The translations under genes were made by a program, and so were the position numbers. A stretch of 64,000 bases of DNA from the NCBI RefSeq assembly GCF_001423185.1, contig NZ_LMOB01000002.1, positions 488,502 to 552,501 of the forward strand, read 5' to 3'. The notes beneath the pieces are model-generated. The model was not told where the DNA came from. It did not search any database and saw only the letters and a list, made by a program, of their open reading frames with translations. Positions 1-8,342 of this stretch are shown here, piece after piece. The stretch's first letter is position 1, and each line of letters begins with the position of its first letter. The DNA is from Plantibacter sp. Leaf314 (GTDB taxonomy: Bacteria; Actinomycetota; Actinomycetes; Actinomycetales; Microbacteriaceae).

Positions 1-660
1 CTGCCCGGCATCGTCGCCGACGGCGGAGCACCACTCGCCGCCCTCCTGGAGCGGGTCCGCACGCACGGGGCGACCACCTCGATGGACCTCGCCGTCGTCG
101 ACCCGAGCAGCACGGTGGGCGCCCTCGACTGGGAGGCGATCCTTCGACGCACCCTCCCCCTCACCGACGTCGTGAGCCCGAGCGTCGACGACCTCCGATC
201 CGCCCTCGGCACGACACTGCTCCCGGCCGACACCGCGCCGTCACCCCGGGCGCAGGCCGCCGCGTTCGCCGAGCTCCTCCTCGCCTGGGGTGCCGGCGTC
301 GTGGCGATCTCGGCCGGCGAGGACGGGCTCGTGGTGCGCGCCGCCGGCGTCGACCGCCTCCGTCAGGCCGGCCGGATGCTCGCGCCGCTGGCTGCAGCCT
401 GGGCCGACGCCGCGCTCGTCGCACCACCGATCCCCGCTCCGGCGTTCGTGTCCACGAACGGCGCCGGAGACGCCTCGACCGCCGGTCTGCTGTTCGCCAT
501 GTCACGCGGCGCAGGACCTGCGGCCGCGGCGGACGTCGCCGGCGCCAGTGCCGCCGCGGTCATCGCCGGTCTCCGGCCGACCGCGGACGAGATCGTCCGG
601 CTACGGCCGAGCGTCCGCCCGCTCCTGACGGACGCATCGCCCGACCGACCCGCCGCGTGA
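1..660 (+). CDS. PfkB-family carbohydrate kinase, 5' end outside window
   Basis: The frame is open from base 1, so the start and the N-terminal half lie upstream of the window; 219 residues are visible. PfkB signature 2 is seen as STNGAGD (visible residues 151-157), whose Asp is the catalytic base in this family and whose GAG forms the anion hole. The fold is ribokinase-like, so the protein should phosphorylate a sugar or nucleoside with ATP in the cytoplasm; the substrate cannot be read from this part. It is followed after 16 bp by a LacI regulator in the same direction, with a GH3 glycosidase converging on the pair, which suggests a small sugar-catabolic locus. Confidence 0.85.
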   Translation: MPGIVADGGAPLAALLERVRTHGATTSMDLAVVDPSSTVGALDWEAILRRTLPLTDVVSPSVDDLRSALGTTLLPADTAPSPRAQAAAFAELLLAWGAGVVAISAGEDGLVVRAAGVDRLRQAGRMLAPLAAAWADAALVAPPIPAPAFVSTNGAGDASTAGLLFAMSRGAGPAAAADVAGASAAAVIAGLRPTADEIVRLRPSVRPLLTDASPDRPAA

Positions 661-676
661 TCGGCGGTAGGCCAGG

Positions 677-1708
677 ATGGTGATCATGCGCAGCTCCCGG
701 CCCCCGACCATGAACGACGTCGCCGCAGCGGCCGGCGTCGGTCTCAAGACGGTCTCGCGGTACGTGAACGGCGCGACGAACATCAACACCGAACTGTCGG
801 AACGCATCGGCGCGGCCATCGAGTCGCTCGGCTACCGACACAACCTCGCGGCGGCGAGCATCAGGCCCGGACGGTCGAGCAAGGTCGTCGGACTCATCAT
901 CGGCGACCTGGCGAACCCGTACTACTCGGTGCTCGCCCGCTCCGTCGAACGGGTCTGCACCGAACACGGCTACCTCCTCATGTCGGCGAGCTCCGAGGAG
1001 GACGCCGGCCGGCACCGACTCCTCGTCGACCGCCTGGTCGCGCAGCGCGTCGACGGGCTCATCGTCGTTCCGCCTCGGCACGCCACGACGCCGTGGGCGA
1101 CGAGCACGGTGGAGCACGCGCCGATGGTCCTCGTGGACCGCCCGACCGGACCGCTGGAGTCGGTCGAGGTGCACACGGTCCTCGCCGACAACGCGGGCGG
1201 GGCACGCCGGGCGACGGCGGCGATGCTCGACGGCGGGGCCCGGCGGATCGCGTTCCTCGGCGACTCCCTCGAGCTGTACACGATGCGGGAACGACTGACC
1301 GGCTACCACCGGGCCCTCGCCGAGGCGGACCACGTGAGCGCCACCGGCGCCGCGCCGCCCGAGCCGATCGTGTCCGACGGCGCGCACTCCGTCGAGGACG
1401 CGGCCGCGGTCGTGGCCGGCTTTCTCCGCGACGGCGTCGTGGACGGGGTGTTCGCGGCCAACAACCGTGCCGCGATCGGGACCATGCAGGCGTTCGCCGC
1501 GGCCGGACGTCGCCTCCCGCTCGTCGGCTTCGACGACTTCGAGGCGGCACCCCTCGTGACGCCGGCGGTGTCGGTGGTCGCGCAGGACGTCGCCCTCATG
1601 GGGCGGGTCGCCGCCGAGACCCTGCTGGCCCTCATCGCCGGCGAGGCCGGACCACCGACCACCCACACACTCGACGTGCACCTGGAGTTGCGCGGCTCCG
1701 AGCGCTGA
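677..1708 (+). CDS. LacI-family transcriptional regulator
   Basis: A 343-residue LacI/GalR repressor. The N-terminal helix-turn-helix is clear (MNDVAAAAGVGLKTVSRYVN, about residues 12-31), followed by the hinge helix (NLAAASIRPGRS) and a periplasmic-binding-protein-like effector domain ending in VGFDDFEAAPLVTPAVSVV, the usual signature before the last strand. It lies 16 bp after the sugar kinase and is probably cotranscribed with it. The start is uncertain: ATG 677 has the GGTAGG stretch upstream, while ATG 686 has AGG at a similar distance; the difference is three residues. The effector is unknown; the convergent GH3 gene is a plausible target. Confidence 0.9.
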   Translation: MVIMRSSRPPTMNDVAAAAGVGLKTVSRYVNGATNINTELSERIGAAIESLGYRHNLAAASIRPGRSSKVVGLIIGDLANPYYSVLARSVERVCTEHGYLLMSASSEEDAGRHRLLVDRLVAQRVDGLIVVPPRHATTPWATSTVEHAPMVLVDRPTGPLESVEVHTVLADNAGGARRATAAMLDGGARRIAFLGDSLELYTMRERLTGYHRALAEADHVSATGAAPPEPIVSDGAHSVEDAAAVVAGFLRDGVVDGVFAANNRAAIGTMQAFAAAGRRLPLVGFDDFEAAPLVTPAVSVVAQDVALMGRVAAETLLALIAGEAGPPTTHTLDVHLELRGSER

Positions 1709-1715
1709 GCGGGGG

Positions 1716-1812
1716 CCCTTCGACAGGCTCAGGGACCGGCGTGGGGTGCGCTCAGGGACCGGGGCGCCCTTCGACACGCTCAGGGACCGGGCCGGGGGTC
1801 GCTCAGGGACCG
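1716..1812. repeat. TTCGACA-GCTCAGGGACCG interspersed repeats, cluster 1
   Basis: The gap between the converging LacI and GH3 genes holds two full copies of an interspersed element with core TTCGACAGGCTCAGGGACCG (1716-1739; the second, 1767-1790, reads CACGC in the middle) and two truncated copies that keep only GCTCAGGGACCG (1750-1762 and 1800-1812). The same element recurs at 37111-37263 and 38613-38670, in both orientations, always outside genes. Confidence 0.85.
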
Positions 1813-1813
1813 A

Positions 1814-3580
1814 TCAACCCGGGTAGCGCAGGCCGTGGCCGAAGCGGAACAGCGGGTCCTCGGTGTCGTAGGGCACGTCCGACCGACTCGCCTCCACGGC
1901 CGCCATCGACCGCGGGAGGTCGAAGGGCAGCGACCCCTCCGGCAGCGCTCGACCGAACACGACGTCAAGGAAGGCCGCATCACTGCCGCCGAAGCTCGCG
2001 ACGAGTGCCGCGACCGCGTCGACCACGCCCGTGAGGATCGCCGGTCGGTCGAGGTGCATGTCGAGCACCGTCGGCACCGTCGCGGCGAGGTCCAGCAGGC
2101 GGGCGACCTCGTCGGCAGGGATGTCCAACGATCCGGCGTGGAACATCGCCTCGAACCCGCCAGGCCGCGGTTCGTACGGGGTCTGCATGCGGACGAGTGC
2201 GAGGTCCGCCGACGCCGGGTCGGTGACGACCTCGCCGTATCCGGCGGCCACGGCCTCGTCGATCCCCTCGACGTACAGCCGAGGACGCGGCGAGCGGACC
2301 GGGAGCGTCTCGTCGACGTTCGTCAGCACGGTGAACGCCCGGCGCTGTGCAGCCTCACCGGCCGCGACGAAGTCGGCACGCCCGACGATCGCGCTCGCGG
2401 CCGACGCGTCGACGAGGGGCTGTTCGAAGAGCCCGAGCACGAACTTCTCGCGGAGCAGTCTCCGGACGGACGCGTCGATGCGGTCCTCGGTGATCCGTCC
2501 CTGTGCGACGAGTTCGACGACGAGTTCCGGTCGGGCCTCGCCGCCGAACTGGTCGCAGCCGGCCTGCAGGATGCGCTCCACGCGTGTCAGCTCGTCGAGG
2601 TGCTCGAGTCCCCAGGCCCGGGCGGGCATCTCCTGCCCCATGATCGAGGTGTCGGTGATGAGCCCCCAGTCGGTGCAGACGATGCCGTCGAAGCCGAGCT
2701 CCTCGCGGAGCAGCCCGGTGATGATGCCGTGGTTGAACGCGAAGGCGACCTCCTCGTGCTCGGTGCCGACGGGCATCCCGTAGTACGGCATCATCTGGCC
2801 GGCACCGGCGGCGATCGCGGCACGGAACGGGATGAGGTGGTAGTCGAAGTTGCCGCCCGGGTAGACCTGTTCGCGTCCGTAGGCGAAGTGCGGGTCCTCG
2901 CCGTCGAGCTGGGGCCCGCCGCCCGGGAAGTGCTTCGTCATGGTCGACACCGAGTCGGGGCCGAGTTCCGCACCCTGGAAGCCGCGGATGTAGCCGGCGA
3001 CGAGCTCGGCGCTCAGCTCCGCGTCCTCGCCGAAGGTGCCGCCGATGCGCGACCAGCGGGGTTCGGTCGCGAGGTCGACCTGCGGGTGGAGGGCGAGCCG
3101 GATGCCGACCGCCAGGTACTCCTGGCGGGCGGTGTCGGCGAAGGCCTCGACGAGCTCGGTGGATCCGATGGCGGCGAGGCCGAGCGTCTCCGGCCACTGG
3201 GAGAACGCTCCGGCTCGGGCGGCGGTGCCCACGTTGTCGGTGAAGTGGTTGCGCGGGTCGGTGGAGAGGGTGACGGGGATGCCGAGCCGGGTACGCGACG
3301 CCCGCTCCTGGAGGGCGTTCGTCCACTCGGCGAGCGCCGTCGTGTCGGGTGCCGTGCCGAGCACGTTGAAGTGCGTCAGCAGCTGCTGGCCGATCATGTG
3401 CTCGCCGCTCGCGAGGCCCATGTGCGGGTTGGCCTCGTCGATCGGGCCGGGGGCGATCATCGTCTGGAACAGCATGCCGGCCTTCTCGGCGACGGTCATG
3501 CGGCCGAGGAGGTCGTCGACGCGCTCGTCGACCGGGAGGGTGGCGTCGCGGTAGGCCGGCGCGGGTTCGGGAACGCTCAT
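1814..3580 (-). CDS. Glycoside hydrolase family 3 (beta-glucosidase/xylosidase-like)
   Basis: A 588-residue GH3 enzyme. The (beta/alpha)8 domain carries KHFPG (216-220) and the nucleophile motif VCTDWG with Asp304; the C-terminal sandwich domain follows and the chain ends in FRFGHGLRYPG, as in exo-acting GH3 enzymes. No signal peptide is seen, so it should act in the cytoplasm on imported oligosaccharides. The chosen start (MSVPEPAP, 3580) is preceded by AAACGG and by a promoter at 3686-3713; an upstream in-frame extension of 78 residues has no family similarity. It converges on the LacI gene at 677-1708. Sugar specificity cannot be set from sequence alone. Confidence 0.9.
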   Translation of the reverse strand: MSVPEPAPAYRDATLPVDERVDDLLGRMTVAEKAGMLFQTMIAPGPIDEANPHMGLASGEHMIGQQLLTHFNVLGTAPDTTALAEWTNALQERASRTRLGIPVTLSTDPRNHFTDNVGTAARAGAFSQWPETLGLAAIGSTELVEAFADTARQEYLAVGIRLALHPQVDLATEPRWSRIGGTFGEDAELSAELVAGYIRGFQGAELGPDSVSTMTKHFPGGGPQLDGEDPHFAYGREQVYPGGNFDYHLIPFRAAIAAGAGQMMPYYGMPVGTEHEEVAFAFNHGIITGLLREELGFDGIVCTDWGLITDTSIMGQEMPARAWGLEHLDELTRVERILQAGCDQFGGEARPELVVELVAQGRITEDRIDASVRRLLREKFVLGLFEQPLVDASAASAIVGRADFVAAGEAAQRRAFTVLTNVDETLPVRSPRPRLYVEGIDEAVAAGYGEVVTDPASADLALVRMQTPYEPRPGGFEAMFHAGSLDIPADEVARLLDLAATVPTVLDMHLDRPAILTGVVDAVAALVASFGGSDAAFLDVVFGRALPEGSLPFDLPRSMAAVEASRSDVPYDTEDPLFRFGHGLRYPG

Positions 3581-3653
3581 GGGTGGTCCGTTTCTCGTCG
3601 ATGAGTGGAGCAGCGTCGGGATCACCCGTGCCCGAACGGGCCGAGCATGAAAA

Positions 3654-3674
3654 CCGAACTCCGTTCGGGAACGG
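3654..3674. promoter_or_regulatory. Overlapping dyads downstream of the GH3 promoter
   Basis: Two overlapping inverted repeats lie between the GH3 promoter and its start: CCGAAC-TCC-GTTCGG (3654-3668) and CCGTTC-GG-GAACGG (3661-3674). A repressor bound here would block transcription, so this is a candidate operator, perhaps for the adjacent LacI protein. The 3-base spacer distinguishes it from a LexA box. Confidence 0.45.
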
Positions 3675-3685
3675 AGGATGTCTCT

Positions 3686-3713
3686 AGTATGCCCGCTGTC
3701 GACGATCGCGCAA
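3686..3713 (-). promoter_or_regulatory. Putative promoter of the GH3 gene
   Basis: On the minus strand a -35 element TTGCGC (3708-3713) is followed after 16 bp by a -10 element CATACT (3686-3691). The site is about 105 bp upstream of the GH3 start and inside the start of the gap from the esterase gene end. Confidence 0.45.
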
Positions 3714-3749
3714 CGCGTCCGGGGGTGGCGATTCGCGCTGCATCCTCGT

Positions 3750-4724
3750 CTACCCGGCGCGCTCCTCCATCGCGCGGAGCCCCTCCGCCAGCCAGTCCAG
3801 CGAGGGCGCCACACCCGGCGCGACGGGATGACGGTTCAGGTGCCCGTGGAGGACGCCCGGCTCGAGCCGGCTGCGGACGGATGCCCCGGCGGCCTCCGAC
3901 GCGGCGATGAACGCCTCCCCGGACGGGCGGAGGTCGTCGAACTCCGACAGCAGGACGGAGAGCGGCGGGCGGTCGGCGGTCACCGGCACCACCCCCGGCA
4001 GGGCGAGCTCTGGCAGGTCGTCGAGGCGGCCGACGTAGTTCTCGACCATCCACTCGATCGACTCCCGCGGGAAGCGCATGAAGTCGGGCAGGACGTCCAT
4101 CTCCGGAAGGACGTCCTGCGGCAGTGGCGGCACGACCGCGTGGAGGAACGGGTAGGCGAGGAGCACGGCGTCCGCTCGGCGGTCGCTGCGGAGCGAGGCA
4201 GCGAGCGCGAGGGCGGCTCCGGCACTGGCGCCGCCGATCGCCGTCCTCGAACCGGGGACGACCGACCGCTCGTCGACGAGCCACTCCCAGACGGCGAGCA
4301 CGTCGTCGAGTGGCACCGGGTAGCGCGTCACCCCGTCCGCCAGCCGGTAGTCGACGGACACGACCTCGGCTCCGGCCCGAGCGGCCAGTTCGGCGCTCAC
4401 GACGTGCGCCTCCGGCCAGTCGAGCGTCCCCGCCGCGAACCCACCACCGTGTGCCCAGAGGAGCGCGGGACGGGCGAGATGGGCGGCGGCCGGGTCGGCC
4501 CCTTCGGGAACGTAGCGCCTGATCGGGATCTCGCCGTGGGGGCCGTCGACGACCTCGTCGGTGATGACGACGTCGACCGGTGGCTGCCACGGCCCGTCGT
4601 CGCCGTAGGCCGCGAGTCGCTCCTGGAACGACGCCTCGAGTGCCCCACCGGCAGCGGCTCGCTGGGCATCGGAGAATCCGTCGAAGAGCTGCAGCCGGTC
4701 GCGGTAGTAGGGGTCGAGTGCCAT
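3750..4724 (-). CDS. Alpha/beta hydrolase, hormone-sensitive-lipase type esterase
   Basis: A 324-residue esterase of the HSL (bacterial family IV) group. It has the oxyanion-hole motif HGGG (92-95), the nucleophile elbow GGASAG with Ser167, a likely acid at Asp263/264 (EFDDLR) and a catalytic His at 293 or 295 (LHGHLN). Such enzymes hydrolyse short acyl esters in the cytoplasm; deacetylation of plant sugars would fit the neighbouring GH3 gene but is only inference. It runs in the same direction as GH3, 169 bp upstream. On the minus strand TAGGCT sits 7 nt before its ATG, so the transcript may be leaderless. Confidence 0.88.
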   Translation of the reverse strand: MALDPYYRDRLQLFDGFSDAQRAAAGGALEASFQERLAAYGDDGPWQPPVDVVITDEVVDGPHGEIPIRRYVPEGADPAAAHLARPALLWAHGGGFAAGTLDWPEAHVVSAELAARAGAEVVSVDYRLADGVTRYPVPLDDVLAVWEWLVDERSVVPGSRTAIGGASAGAALALAASLRSDRRADAVLLAYPFLHAVVPPLPQDVLPEMDVLPDFMRFPRESIEWMVENYVGRLDDLPELALPGVVPVTADRPPLSVLLSEFDDLRPSGEAFIAASEAAGASVRSRLEPGVLHGHLNRHPVAPGVAPSLDWLAEGLRAMEERAG

Positions 4725-4764
4725 GCGCCGAGCCTACCCAGCCGGCCCCGTGGACCCAGCCGCC

Positions 4765-5130
4765 TCAGACCACGACGCCGCCGACGCGGTCGAGGTAGAC
4801 GTCGATGGCGTCCCGGCTGGCCTGGATGGAGCCGAGCTTGGCGTCGAGCCGCGCGCGGTGTTCGAGGAGTCGCTCGAGCACCTCGGCCGACGGCGTCACC
4901 TGGTAGATCGTGTCGTCGTCCTCGAAGCACGGCAGGATCTGCAGGATGAGCGCGGTCGGCATGCCGACGGCGATCAGCTCGCGGATGCGCTGCACCTTCG
5001 CGACGAGGTGGTCGCCATACTCGCGGTACCCGTTCGCGCAGCGGGTCGGTCGGAGCAGACCCTGCTGCTCGTAGTACCGCAGCAACCGCGGGGTGCTCCC
5101 GGTGGCCGCCGCCAGTTCGCCGATGCGCAT
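4765..5130 (-). CDS. MerR-family transcriptional regulator
   Basis: A 121-residue regulator. The N-terminal winged helix (MRIGELAAATGSTPRLLRYYEQQGLL) is typical MerR, followed by the RIRELIAVGM region and a C-terminal coiled coil (residues about 80-115) for dimerisation. No cysteine effector site is present, so it is not a metal sensor of the classic type; the BmrR/SoxR-like small-molecule class is more likely. Start ATG 5130 has GAAGGGG upstream; a 51-residue upstream extension is out of family. It is divergent from the MFS transporter at 5253 and a MerR-type dyad lies between them, so it most likely controls that exporter. Confidence 0.92.
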   Translation of the reverse strand: MRIGELAAATGSTPRLLRYYEQQGLLRPTRCANGYREYGDHLVAKVQRIRELIAVGMPTALILQILPCFEDDDTIYQVTPSAEVLERLLEHRARLDAKLGSIQASRDAIDVYLDRVGGVVV

Positions 5131-5212
5131 GCAAGACCCCTTCGAACGAGATGTGTCCATCTGCAGCAGCCGTCCGAGTCGGTTGGATATTCCCGAGCCG
5201 TCGCGTTCCGGC

Positions 5213-5245
5213 TTGACCCTGACACCAGTGGCAGGCCGCGAGACT
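5213..5245 (+). promoter_or_regulatory. MerR-type operator/promoter of the MFS gene
   Basis: CCTGACACCAGTGGCAGG (5218-5235) is an inverted repeat with one mismatch that directly overlaps and follows a -35 element TTGACC (5213-5218). This matches the arrangement used by MerR regulators, which bind inside an over-long spacer. The -10 element is less clear; GAGACT (5240-5245) is the best candidate, and with no Shine-Dalgarno before ATG 5253 the transcript may be leaderless. Confidence 0.7.
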
Positions 5246-5252
5246 TCCCGAC

Positions 5253-6449
5253 ATGACCACCGACGCCGTGCGCACCGCACCACCGACGACCCTGTCCCCG
5301 ACCCGAGGCCGCTCGCCCCTCCCGACCGCGCTCCTCCTCGCCGCCGTCGGATTCGTGACCCTGCTCACCGAGGTCCTCCCAGCCGGCGTCCTGCCCGCGA
5401 TGGCTGCCGACCTCGGCACCACGGAGGCGATCGCCGGCCAGAGCGTCGCGGTCTTCGCCCTCGGGTGCATCGTCGCCGCGATCCCGATCAGCCGCCTGCT
5501 CGCACGGCTCGACCGCCGCACGGTCGTGCTGCTCGCCATCGCGGTGTCGGCCCTCGCGAACGCCGGGACCGCCGCAGCACCCGACCTCCTCACACACCTC
5601 GCGACGCGCTTCGTCGCGGGACTCGTGGCCGGTGTCGTCTGGGCGATGCTCCCCGGGTACACCCGCGGGTTCACGAGCCAGGAGCGGTTCGGATCGACCC
5701 TCGGGATCGTGCTCTCAGGTGCGACGCTCGGCTTCGCCCTCGGCGTCCCGGCGGGTGCCGTCCTCAGCGCGGAGCTCGGGTGGCGGGCCGTGTTCGGCAT
5801 CGTCGCCGCCACGACAGCGCTCCTCGGCGTCGTCGCCGTCGTCCTCGCGCCACGAGTGGCCGGAACGGTCTCCGGTCGCTCGACTCGCATGGGCGCTGCG
5901 CTCCGCCTCCCCGCGGTCGTGACGATCCTCGTGGCCCTGGCGGTCTGCATCATCGGTCAGAACATCGCGTACACCTACCTCGCGCCGGTCCTCGCCGACC
6001 GCGGGACGCCCGTGCCGCTCGGCCTGCTCCTCGCCGTGTTCGGGGTGGCGTCCGTCCTCGGCACCCTCGGGGCCGGACGGCTCGCGAACGTGCGTCTCGG
6101 GATCACCATCCTCGGCGCGGCCGTCCTCGGGACCGTCGGGCTCGGCGTCGTCGCGGCGGATCCACCGGTCGCGCTCCTCCTCGGCGCGGCCGGGGGCTGG
6201 GGGCTCGCCTTCGGCGCGTACTCCGTGCTCTTCCAGGTCGCGATCGCCCGGGTCGCCGGCAATGCGGCGGACGCGGCCCAGTCGGCGCTCGTCACGATGT
6301 GGAACGTCTCGATCGCGGTCGGCGGCGCGGTCGGCGGGATCATTCTCGGCACCTGGGGCGCCGCGCTCCTCCTCCCGGCCGCCGCGGCGCTGACCGTCGT
6401 CGCCGTCCCACTGTGCGTCGCGATCGCGCGATCCGTCCGTCCTCGGTGA
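5253..6449 (+). CDS. MFS transporter, drug-efflux (DHA1) type
   Basis: A 398-residue major facilitator with about 12 hydrophobic segments. The N-half carries the expected TEVLPAGVLPAMAADLG first helix of the sugar-efflux/AraJ-like DHA1 group and a basic cytoplasmic loop (SRLLARLDRRTV, about 90-101) in the motif A position. Such carriers export drugs, sugars or metabolites with proton antiport. It starts at ATG 5253, 122 bp from the divergent MerR gene, and the operator between them suggests inducible efflux. The substrate is unknown. Confidence 0.88.
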   Translation: MTTDAVRTAPPTTLSPTRGRSPLPTALLLAAVGFVTLLTEVLPAGVLPAMAADLGTTEAIAGQSVAVFALGCIVAAIPISRLLARLDRRTVVLLAIAVSALANAGTAAAPDLLTHLATRFVAGLVAGVVWAMLPGYTRGFTSQERFGSTLGIVLSGATLGFALGVPAGAVLSAELGWRAVFGIVAATTALLGVVAVVLAPRVAGTVSGRSTRMGAALRLPAVVTILVALAVCIIGQNIAYTYLAPVLADRGTPVPLGLLLAVFGVASVLGTLGAGRLANVRLGITILGAAVLGTVGLGVVAADPPVALLLGAAGGWGLAFGAYSVLFQVAIARVAGNAADAAQSALVTMWNVSIAVGGAVGGIILGTWGAALLLPAAAALTVVAVPLCVAIARSVRPR

Positions 6450-6498
6450 GCCGCCGGACGCCACGGGACCGGCTTCGGATCCTCCTACACTCGATGGG

Positions 6499-7347
6499 AT
6501 GCCCGTCCCGTTCCTGCACTCGCCCAACGTCCTCTTCGACACCGTCGTACAGGGCACCCGGCGTCTGTCCCCCGGCTTCGTGCGGGTGACCCTCGGCGAC
6601 CCGTCGCTGGCGGACTTCGCCCCCTACGAGCAGGATCAGCGCATCAAGATCCTCCTGCCGGATGGCGACGGCACCTATCCGGACGGACTCCGCGGTGGCC
6701 AACCCGAGCACGAGTGGCGACGGGCCTGGCGTGCCCTGCCAGCGGCGGAACGCCCGGTCATGCGGAGTTACACCGCGCACCGGGTCCGGCCCGGCCGGCA
6801 CGAACTCGACCTCGACGTCTTCATCCACGACCCGGCGGGCCCGGCCAGCCGCTGGGCGCTCGGCGCGAGCACCGGGGACCACCTGCTCGTCTCCGGGCCG
6901 GACCTCCGCCGCGGCGACCCGACGCACGGCGTCCAGTGGGCGCCGGGAACCGCGACGACCGTCCTCCTCGCGGCAGACGAGACGGCCTTCCCCGCCGTCG
7001 ACGGCATCCTGCGCTCCCTCGGCGAGGACGCGCACGCACACCTCATCCTCGAGGCCGGAGACCCGGCCGACCTGGCCCTCCTGCAGCCGCTGCCCGAGCG
7101 GCACCGGGTCGAGGTCCACGAACGCGGAGGCCGGGCGGGCGGTGACGCCCTCGTCGACGCGGTCGAGCGGTGGCTCCGCGCACACGGTGCGCACGTCGCG
7201 ACGCTCGGCCACGACTTCGCCGCCTGGTTGGTGACGGAGAGCACCAGGGTCCCACTCCTGCGAGCCGCGACGACCGCCCACGGCATCGCCCCTGAACGGG
7301 TCCACACCCAGGGCTACTGGAACGCCCGGCCAAGGACCACCGACTGA
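6499..7347 (+). CDS. Siderophore-interacting protein (ViuB/SIP-type ferric reductase)
   Basis: A 282-residue protein of the SIP family (FAD-binding 9 plus SIP C-terminal domain). The N-terminal half has the flavin-binding barrel with RSYTAHR (about 91-97, equivalent to RxYT) and DVFIHDPAGPASRWA, where the siderophore-interacting family has HGxxGPASxWA; the C-terminal half has TVLLAADETAFPAV and the terminal GYWNAR. These enzymes release iron from imported ferric siderophores by reduction in the cytoplasm. The gene lies directly upstream of a siderophore ABC importer and an iron box, which supports this role. Confidence 0.93.
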   Translation: MPVPFLHSPNVLFDTVVQGTRRLSPGFVRVTLGDPSLADFAPYEQDQRIKILLPDGDGTYPDGLRGGQPEHEWRRAWRALPAAERPVMRSYTAHRVRPGRHELDLDVFIHDPAGPASRWALGASTGDHLLVSGPDLRRGDPTHGVQWAPGTATTVLLAADETAFPAVDGILRSLGEDAHAHLILEAGDPADLALLQPLPERHRVEVHERGGRAGGDALVDAVERWLRAHGAHVATLGHDFAAWLVTESTRVPLLRAATTAHGIAPERVHTQGYWNARPRTTD

Positions 7348-7348
7348 C

Positions 7349-7367
7349 AAAGGTTATGCTTGCCTTA
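7349..7367 (+). promoter_or_regulatory. IdeR/DtxR-type iron box
   Basis: AAAGGTTATGCTTGCCTTA matches the DtxR/IdeR consensus (TTAGGTTAGSCTAACCTAA) at about 13 of 19 positions, with both AGGTTA and CCT half-sites in register. It lies 40 bp before the start of the siderophore-binding lipoprotein gene, where a repressor would block transcription under iron sufficiency. Confidence 0.75.
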
Positions 7368-7406
7368 CCCGGTCGCGTCGATCGCGACCCGTTCGAAAGG
7401 TGACCA

Positions 7407-8342
7407 GTGCCACTCCCCCTCGTCCGCCGCCGACGGCTCGCCGCCGTCGCCGCCCTCGCCGTCGCCGCCCTGAGCCTGGCCGCCTGCAGCAGCTCGAGCG
7501 CCTCCACACCCTCGGACGCCGCCACGAGCGCCACCCACGTGATGAAGCACGCCCACGGCGAGAGCACCATCCCGGACAGCCCGAAGCGGGTCGTCGTCCT
7601 CGAGCCGGTCCAGCTCGACACGACGGTCGCCCTCGGCATCACCCCGGTGGGCGCGGCCGTGCTGAACGAGACGGCCGGCGTGCCCGCGTACCTGGGGAAG
7701 CAGGCCGCCGACATCCCGACCGTCGGGACCGTGGCCGAGCCGAACGTGCAGCTGATCGCCGCGGCGAAACCCGACCTCATCATCGGCACCGAGTCGCGCC
7801 ACTCGGCCCTGTACGACCAGCTGTCCGAGATCGCTCCGACGGTGTTCATGGCGACGCAGACCGACCCGTGGCGGGACAACGTGCGCTTCGTGGCAGAGGC
7901 ACTCGGCAAGCCGGACGGCGCCGACGAACTCCTCGACGCCTACGACGCACGCTGCGCCGAGATCGCGACGAAGCACGACACCGCCGGCAAGACCGCACAG
8001 CTCATCCGCCCGCGCGACGGCGTCCTGACGCTCTACGGCCCCACCTCCTTCGCCGGCAGCACGCTCGAGTGCGCCGGGTTCACCACGCCCGAGCACGCCT
8101 GGGAGGACATCTCCCTCGACCTCTCGCCCGAGCGGGTCCTCGAAGCGACCGCCGACCAGGTGTTCGTGACGAGTGTCGACCCCGACGACGCCTCGACCAT
8201 GCCGGCCTCCCTCACCGCGAACACGGACGCGTTCCCGGAGCTGCACCTCGTCGACCAGTCGTTCTGGATCACCGGCGTCGGTCCCCTCGGCGGCATGGCC
8301 GTGCTCGACGACCTCGACCGGCTGCTGTCCGCGGAGTCGTGA
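7407..8342 (+). CDS. Ferric-siderophore ABC transporter substrate-binding lipoprotein
   Basis: A 311-residue FecB/FepB-type binding protein. It has a lipoprotein signal with lipobox LAAC (about 23-26), then the periplasmic-binding-protein type III domain starting KRVVVLEPVQLDTTVALGI and continuing AAAKPDLIIGTESRHSALYDQLSEIAPTV. It starts at GTG 7407 with GAAAGG 7 nt upstream. It should capture ferric siderophore at the outer face of the membrane and deliver it to the two permeases that follow. Expression is probably iron-controlled through the box at 7349-7367. Confidence 0.93.
   Translation: MPLPLVRRRRLAAVAALAVAALSLAACSSSSASTPSDAATSATHVMKHAHGESTIPDSPKRVVVLEPVQLDTTVALGITPVGAAVLNETAGVPAYLGKQAADIPTVGTVAEPNVQLIAAAKPDLIIGTESRHSALYDQLSEIAPTVFMATQTDPWRDNVRFVAEALGKPDGADELLDAYDARCAEIATKHDTAGKTAQLIRPRDGVLTLYGPTSFAGSTLECAGFTTPEHAWEDISLDLSPERVLEATADQVFVTSVDPDDASTMPASLTANTDAFPELHLVDQSFWITGVGPLGGMAVLDDLDRLLSAES

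Noticed and set aside
560..1777. Long minus-strand open frame across the LacI gene
   Set aside because: Arg/Gly/Asp-rich translation without domains; a shadow of the LacI gene in high-GC DNA.
1835..3604. 589-codon plus-strand open frame opposite the GH3 gene
   Set aside because: Complement of a clear GH3 gene; composition is typical of antisense high-GC frames.
3654..3668. CCGAAC-TCC-GTTCGG as a LexA box
   Set aside because: The spacer is 3 bases rather than 4, and flanking bases do not fit; kept only as a dyad.
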